A stretch of 64,000 nt of DNA from Cellulomonas denverensis (lineage in GTDB: Bacteria; Actinomycetota; Actinomycetes; Actinomycetales; Cellulomonadaceae). This document shows positions 61,525 to 64,000 of this stretch, one piece after another. Each line of letters opens with the position of its first letter. The stretch's first letter is position 1. The stretch lies in contig NZ_JAAXOX010000001.1 of the NCBI RefSeq assembly GCF_012396125.1, positions 558,001-622,000 on the forward strand, read 5' to 3'. The position numbers and the translations under genes are program-made. The notes beneath the pieces are model-generated. The model saw nothing but the letters and a program-made list of their open reading frames with translations, ran no database searches and was not told where the DNA came from.

Positions 61525-62403
61525 TCAGTACCGCGTGATCCCGCCGATATCCCCCGCCATCCGCTCCAGCCGGGCGATCCGGTCGCCCATCGGCGGGTGG
61601 GTGGCGAACAGCTTGCCGACCCCGGCGCCCTTGAACGGGTTGGCGATCATCAGGTGCGAGACGTCCACCAGGTCGCGGTCCTGCGGGAGCGGGCGGGCCT
61701 GGGTGCCGGCGTCGAGCTTGCGCAGGGCGGAGGCCAGGGCGAGCGGGTCGCCGGTGAGGTTGGCGCCGTCCTCGTCGGCGTCGTACTCGCGGGTCCGGCT
61801 GATCGCGAGCTGGATCATGGTGGCGGCCAGCGGGGCGAGCAGGGCCATCAGCAGCGCGGCGAAGGGGTTGCCACCCCGCTCGCGGTCGTTGCCCCCGCCG
61901 AAGATCAGCGCGATCTGGGCGATCGAGGTGATGACGCCGGCCACCGCGGCGGCGATCGAGGACGTGAGGATGTCCCGGTTGTAGACGTGCATCAGCTCGT
62001 GGCCCAGCACGCCGCGCAGTTCGCGCTCGTCCAGGATCTGCAGGATGCCCTCGGTGCAGCAGACCGCGGCGTTGCGCGGGTTGCGGCCGGTGGCGAAGGC
62101 GTTCGGGGCGGCGGTGGGCGACACGTACAGCCGGGGCATCGGCTGGCGGGCCTCGGTGGAGAGCTCGCGCACGATCCGGTACATCACCGGCTGCTCGATC
62201 TCGGAGACCGGGCGGGCGTGCATGGCGCGGATCGCGATCTTGTCCGAGTTCCAGTACGAGTAGGCCGTGCTCAGCAGGCCGAACACCGCGAACAGCCAGA
62301 TGTAGCGACCGCCCGCCACCAGGGCACCGATGCCGAGCAGCACCGCCCACAGCACGCCGAACAGGAGTGCCGTCTTCAGCCCGTTGTAGTGCCGGTGGCC
62401 CAT
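61525..62403 (-). CDS. htpX: Protease HtpX homologue (M48)
   Basis: 292 residues. It has two N-terminal membrane segments (about 13-30 and 34-50), then the zinc motif GHELMHVYNRDIL (HEXXH) and later membrane spans, with E in EYDADEDGANLTGDP as third ligand. It is a quality-control protease for membrane proteins, overlapping in function with FtsH. The ATG is supported by AAGGACGACC upstream. The end has the conserved THPPMGDRIARLERM. Confidence 0.95.
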   Translation of the reverse strand: MGHRHYNGLKTALLFGVLWAVLLGIGALVAGGRYIWLFAVFGLLSTAYSYWNSDKIAIRAMHARPVSEIEQPVMYRIVRELSTEARQPMPRLYVSPTAAPNAFATGRNPRNAAVCCTEGILQILDERELRGVLGHELMHVYNRDILTSSIAAAVAGVITSIAQIALIFGGGNDRERGGNPFAALLMALLAPLAATMIQLAISRTREYDADEDGANLTGDPLALASALRKLDAGTQARPLPQDRDLVDVSHLMIANPFKGAGVGKLFATHPPMGDRIARLERMAGDIGGITRY

Positions 62404-62559
62404 GGTCGTCCTTCCCTCGCCGGGGAGCGCGGGTGAGGGCGCTCCGTTCCCCGAGACAACGCCGCAGGCCCCGCCCCGGTTCCCCTACCCTGGCCCTTCG
62501 CGCGCCATCACGCGCGCGCGACCACCGGGCCGCCGGCCCCGTCCCCCGAGGAGACCCTC

Positions 62560-63402
62560 GTGCGTAGCACCCGCATTCTCGCCCTGGCCGCTGCGAGCGC
62601 CCTGGCGCTCGCGGCGTGTGCCCCGGCCGACGACGACAGCAGCGGCGGTGCCACCGCCACCGACGGCGCGCTGCAGACGCTGACCGACGGTGTGCTGACC
62701 ATCGGCACCTCCGACCCGGCCTACGAGCCGTGGATCGTGGACAACGACCCCAGCAACGGCAAGGGCTACGAGTCGGCGGTCGCCTACGCGGTGGCCGAGC
62801 AGCTCGGCTACGACGCGGACCAGGTCGAGTGGGTGACCGTGACCTTCGACCAGATCATCGCGCCGGGCGCCAAGAGCTTCGACTTCGCGATCAACCAGGT
62901 GTCGATCAGCCCGGAGCGGGCCGAGAACCTGGACTTCTCCTCCTCGTACTACGACACCGCGCAGGCCGTGGTCACGGTCGAGGGCAGCCCGGCGGCGGAG
63001 GCGAGCAGCCTGGCCGACCTCAAGGGCGTCAAGCTCGGCGCGATGGTCGGCACCACCAGCCTGCAGGTCGCGCAGGACACGATCGAACCGGACACCGACA
63101 TCCAGGTGTTCAACGACAACGACCAGGTGAAGCAGGCGCTGACCTCCGGCCTGGTGGACGCGATCATCGTCGACCTGCCGACCGCGCTCTACATCACCGC
63201 GGCCGAGCTGGACGACGGCGTGCTGGTCGGTCAGCTGCCGGCCGGTGACGACCCGGACCAGTTCGGCCTGGTGCTGGACAAGGACTCCCCGCTCACCGAG
63301 CCGGTCACCGAGGCGGTGGACGCGCTGCGCGAGGACGGCACGCTGGACGACCTGCAGGCCGAGTGGCTCACCGACGCCGCCGGTGCCCCGGTCCTGAAGT
63401 AA
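62560..63402 (+). CDS. ABC transporter substrate-binding lipoprotein, polar amino-acid family
   Basis: 280 residues. The GTG start gives a signal with lipobox LAAC (residues 17-20), so it is lipid-anchored. It contains DGVLTIGTSDPAYEPWIVDNDPSNGKGYESAVAYAVAEQLGYD, the ligand-binding motif of SBP_bac_3, and FDFAINQVSISPERAENLDFSSSYYDTAQAVVTV. It presents an amino acid or related compound to the permease that starts one base before its own stop ends. Ligand identity is unclear; the usual Arg and Asp carboxylate-clamp residues cannot be confirmed by eye. Confidence 0.9.
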   Translation: MRSTRILALAAASALALAACAPADDDSSGGATATDGALQTLTDGVLTIGTSDPAYEPWIVDNDPSNGKGYESAVAYAVAEQLGYDADQVEWVTVTFDQIIAPGAKSFDFAINQVSISPERAENLDFSSSYYDTAQAVVTVEGSPAAEASSLADLKGVKLGAMVGTTSLQVAQDTIEPDTDIQVFNDNDQVKQALTSGLVDAIIVDLPTALYITAAELDDGVLVGQLPAGDDPDQFGLVLDKDSPLTEPVTEAVDALREDGTLDDLQAEWLTDAAGAPVLK

Positions 63403-64000
63403 TGACCAGCACCTCCGCCGACGGCGCCCGGGCCTCCGCCTGGGCGCCGTCGGCGCGTCAGCTCGAACGGGACGCCTTCCGCAAGGGCCGGGCCCGCCGC
63501 TCGGTGCTGGTGGCGATCGTCAGCACGGTGCTGGTGGCCGCGGTGGCGGTGCTGGCGCTGGTCAGTTCGCCCGGGTGGCCTCGGGTGCGCAAGTCGTTCC
63601 TGGACCCGCACGTGGCCTGGGAGTCGCTGCCCAAGGTGCTGGAAGGGCTGTGGCTGAACGTCCGGGTGATGGTGGTCTGCGCGGTGATCATCGTGGTGCT
63701 GGCGATGCTGCTGGCCCTGGCCCGGACCCTGCGCGGCCCGGCGTTCTTCCCGCTGCGCGCGCTGGCCACCGGCTACGTCGACGTGTTCCGCGGGCTGCCG
63801 CTGATCCTGGTGCTGCTGCTGGTCGGCTTCGGGCTGCCCGGGCTGCGCTTGCAGGGCATCCCGACCTCGGCGGTGGTGCTCGGCGGCATCGCCCTGGTGC
63901 TGACCTATTCGGCCTATGTCGCCGAAGTGTTCCGGGCCGGGATCGAGTCGGTGCACCCCTCGCAGATCGCCTCGGCCCGCTCGCTCGGGCTGACCCGCGG
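63402..64000 (+). CDS. Amino-acid ABC transporter permease, HisM/GlnP family, 3' end cut off by window
   Basis: About 200 codons are present before the right edge. The ATG overlaps the binding-protein stop (TAATG). A basic N-terminal tail precedes a first membrane span (about 35-56). The second begins LPKVLEGLWLNVRVMVVCAVIIVVLAMLLALAR, and the conserved sequence YVDVFRGLPLILVLLLVG follows. The EAA loop AYVAEVFRAGIESVHPSQIASARSLGLTR is at the end and contacts the ATPase, which should lie just beyond the window. It has the usual amino-acid importer layout. Confidence 0.92.
   Translation, partial: MTSTSADGARASAWAPSARQLERDAFRKGRARRSVLVAIVSTVLVAAVAVLALVSSPGWPRVRKSFLDPHVAWESLPKVLEGLWLNVRVMVVCAVIIVVLAMLLALARTLRGPAFFPLRALATGYVDVFRGLPLILVLLLVGFGLPGLRLQGIPTSAVVLGGIALVLTYSAYVAEVFRAGIESVHPSQIASARSLGLTR

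Overview
The window is one stretch of a very GC-rich genome (most codons end in G or C, and many starts are GTG). It is densely packed, with most genes sharing the 1- or 4-base stop/start overlaps of operons. Gene content and order point to an actinobacterium, most likely a Micrococcales member of the cellulomonad/promicromonosporad type. The main clues are the blocks panC-panD-nadB-nadC, folE-folP-folBK-DUF3180, ftsH-hpt-tilS-DUF2342-dacB-ppa, secE-nusG-rplK-rplA and rpmG-hadA-hadB-murB. MtrA-like promoter boxes and a mycothiol-isomerase-type protein fit too. Genus cannot be fixed from the sequence alone.

Layout. 0-9.6 kb (minus strand): a urease operon running ureA, CbiX-like chelatase, ureB, ureC, ureF, ureG, ureD, urea transporter, then a FecCD/FecB/FecE-type ABC importer and the start of an ion-channel gene. 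No ureE is present. A CbiX/sirohydrochlorin-chelatase-like protein with a 12-histidine tail sits between ureA and ureB. 9.8-11 kb (plus): a paired fluoride channel and a GlsB/YeaQ membrane protein. 11.2-13.6 kb: a sortase-anchored von Willebrand A surface protein. 13.6-30.6 kb (minus): cofactor genes for NAD, pantothenate and folate, then ftsH, hpt, tilS, a zincin and a PBP4-type carboxypeptidase. 30.8-34 kb: inorganic pyrophosphatase, an NlpC/P60 hydrolase with an MtrA-like repeat array, and methionine genes metY-metX. 35.6-40 kb: small enzymes of uncertain role, including a RAMA-domain protein. 40-44.2 kb: rplA, rplK, nusG, secE, tRNA-Trp and an aminotransferase.

44.7-53.3 kb is accessory: a 1302-residue sortase-anchored adhesin, an ABC-2 exporter, and a kinase-regulator-truncated kinase trio. 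Adenosine deaminase and murB follow. 55.4-59.3 kb holds two MFS transporters and a LacI regulator with paired operators; it lies between murB and hadB, which are usually close together in this group. 59.3-64 kb: hadB, hadA, rpmG, three tRNAs, a YajQ-family protein, HtpX and the start of a polar amino-acid ABC importer that runs off the window.

The most unusual system is the urease cluster. Its accessory set suggests that nickel insertion uses a His-tailed CbiX-like chelatase in place of UreE, coupled to a metal-complex importer and a urea channel in one transcription unit. This is an inference and needs testing.
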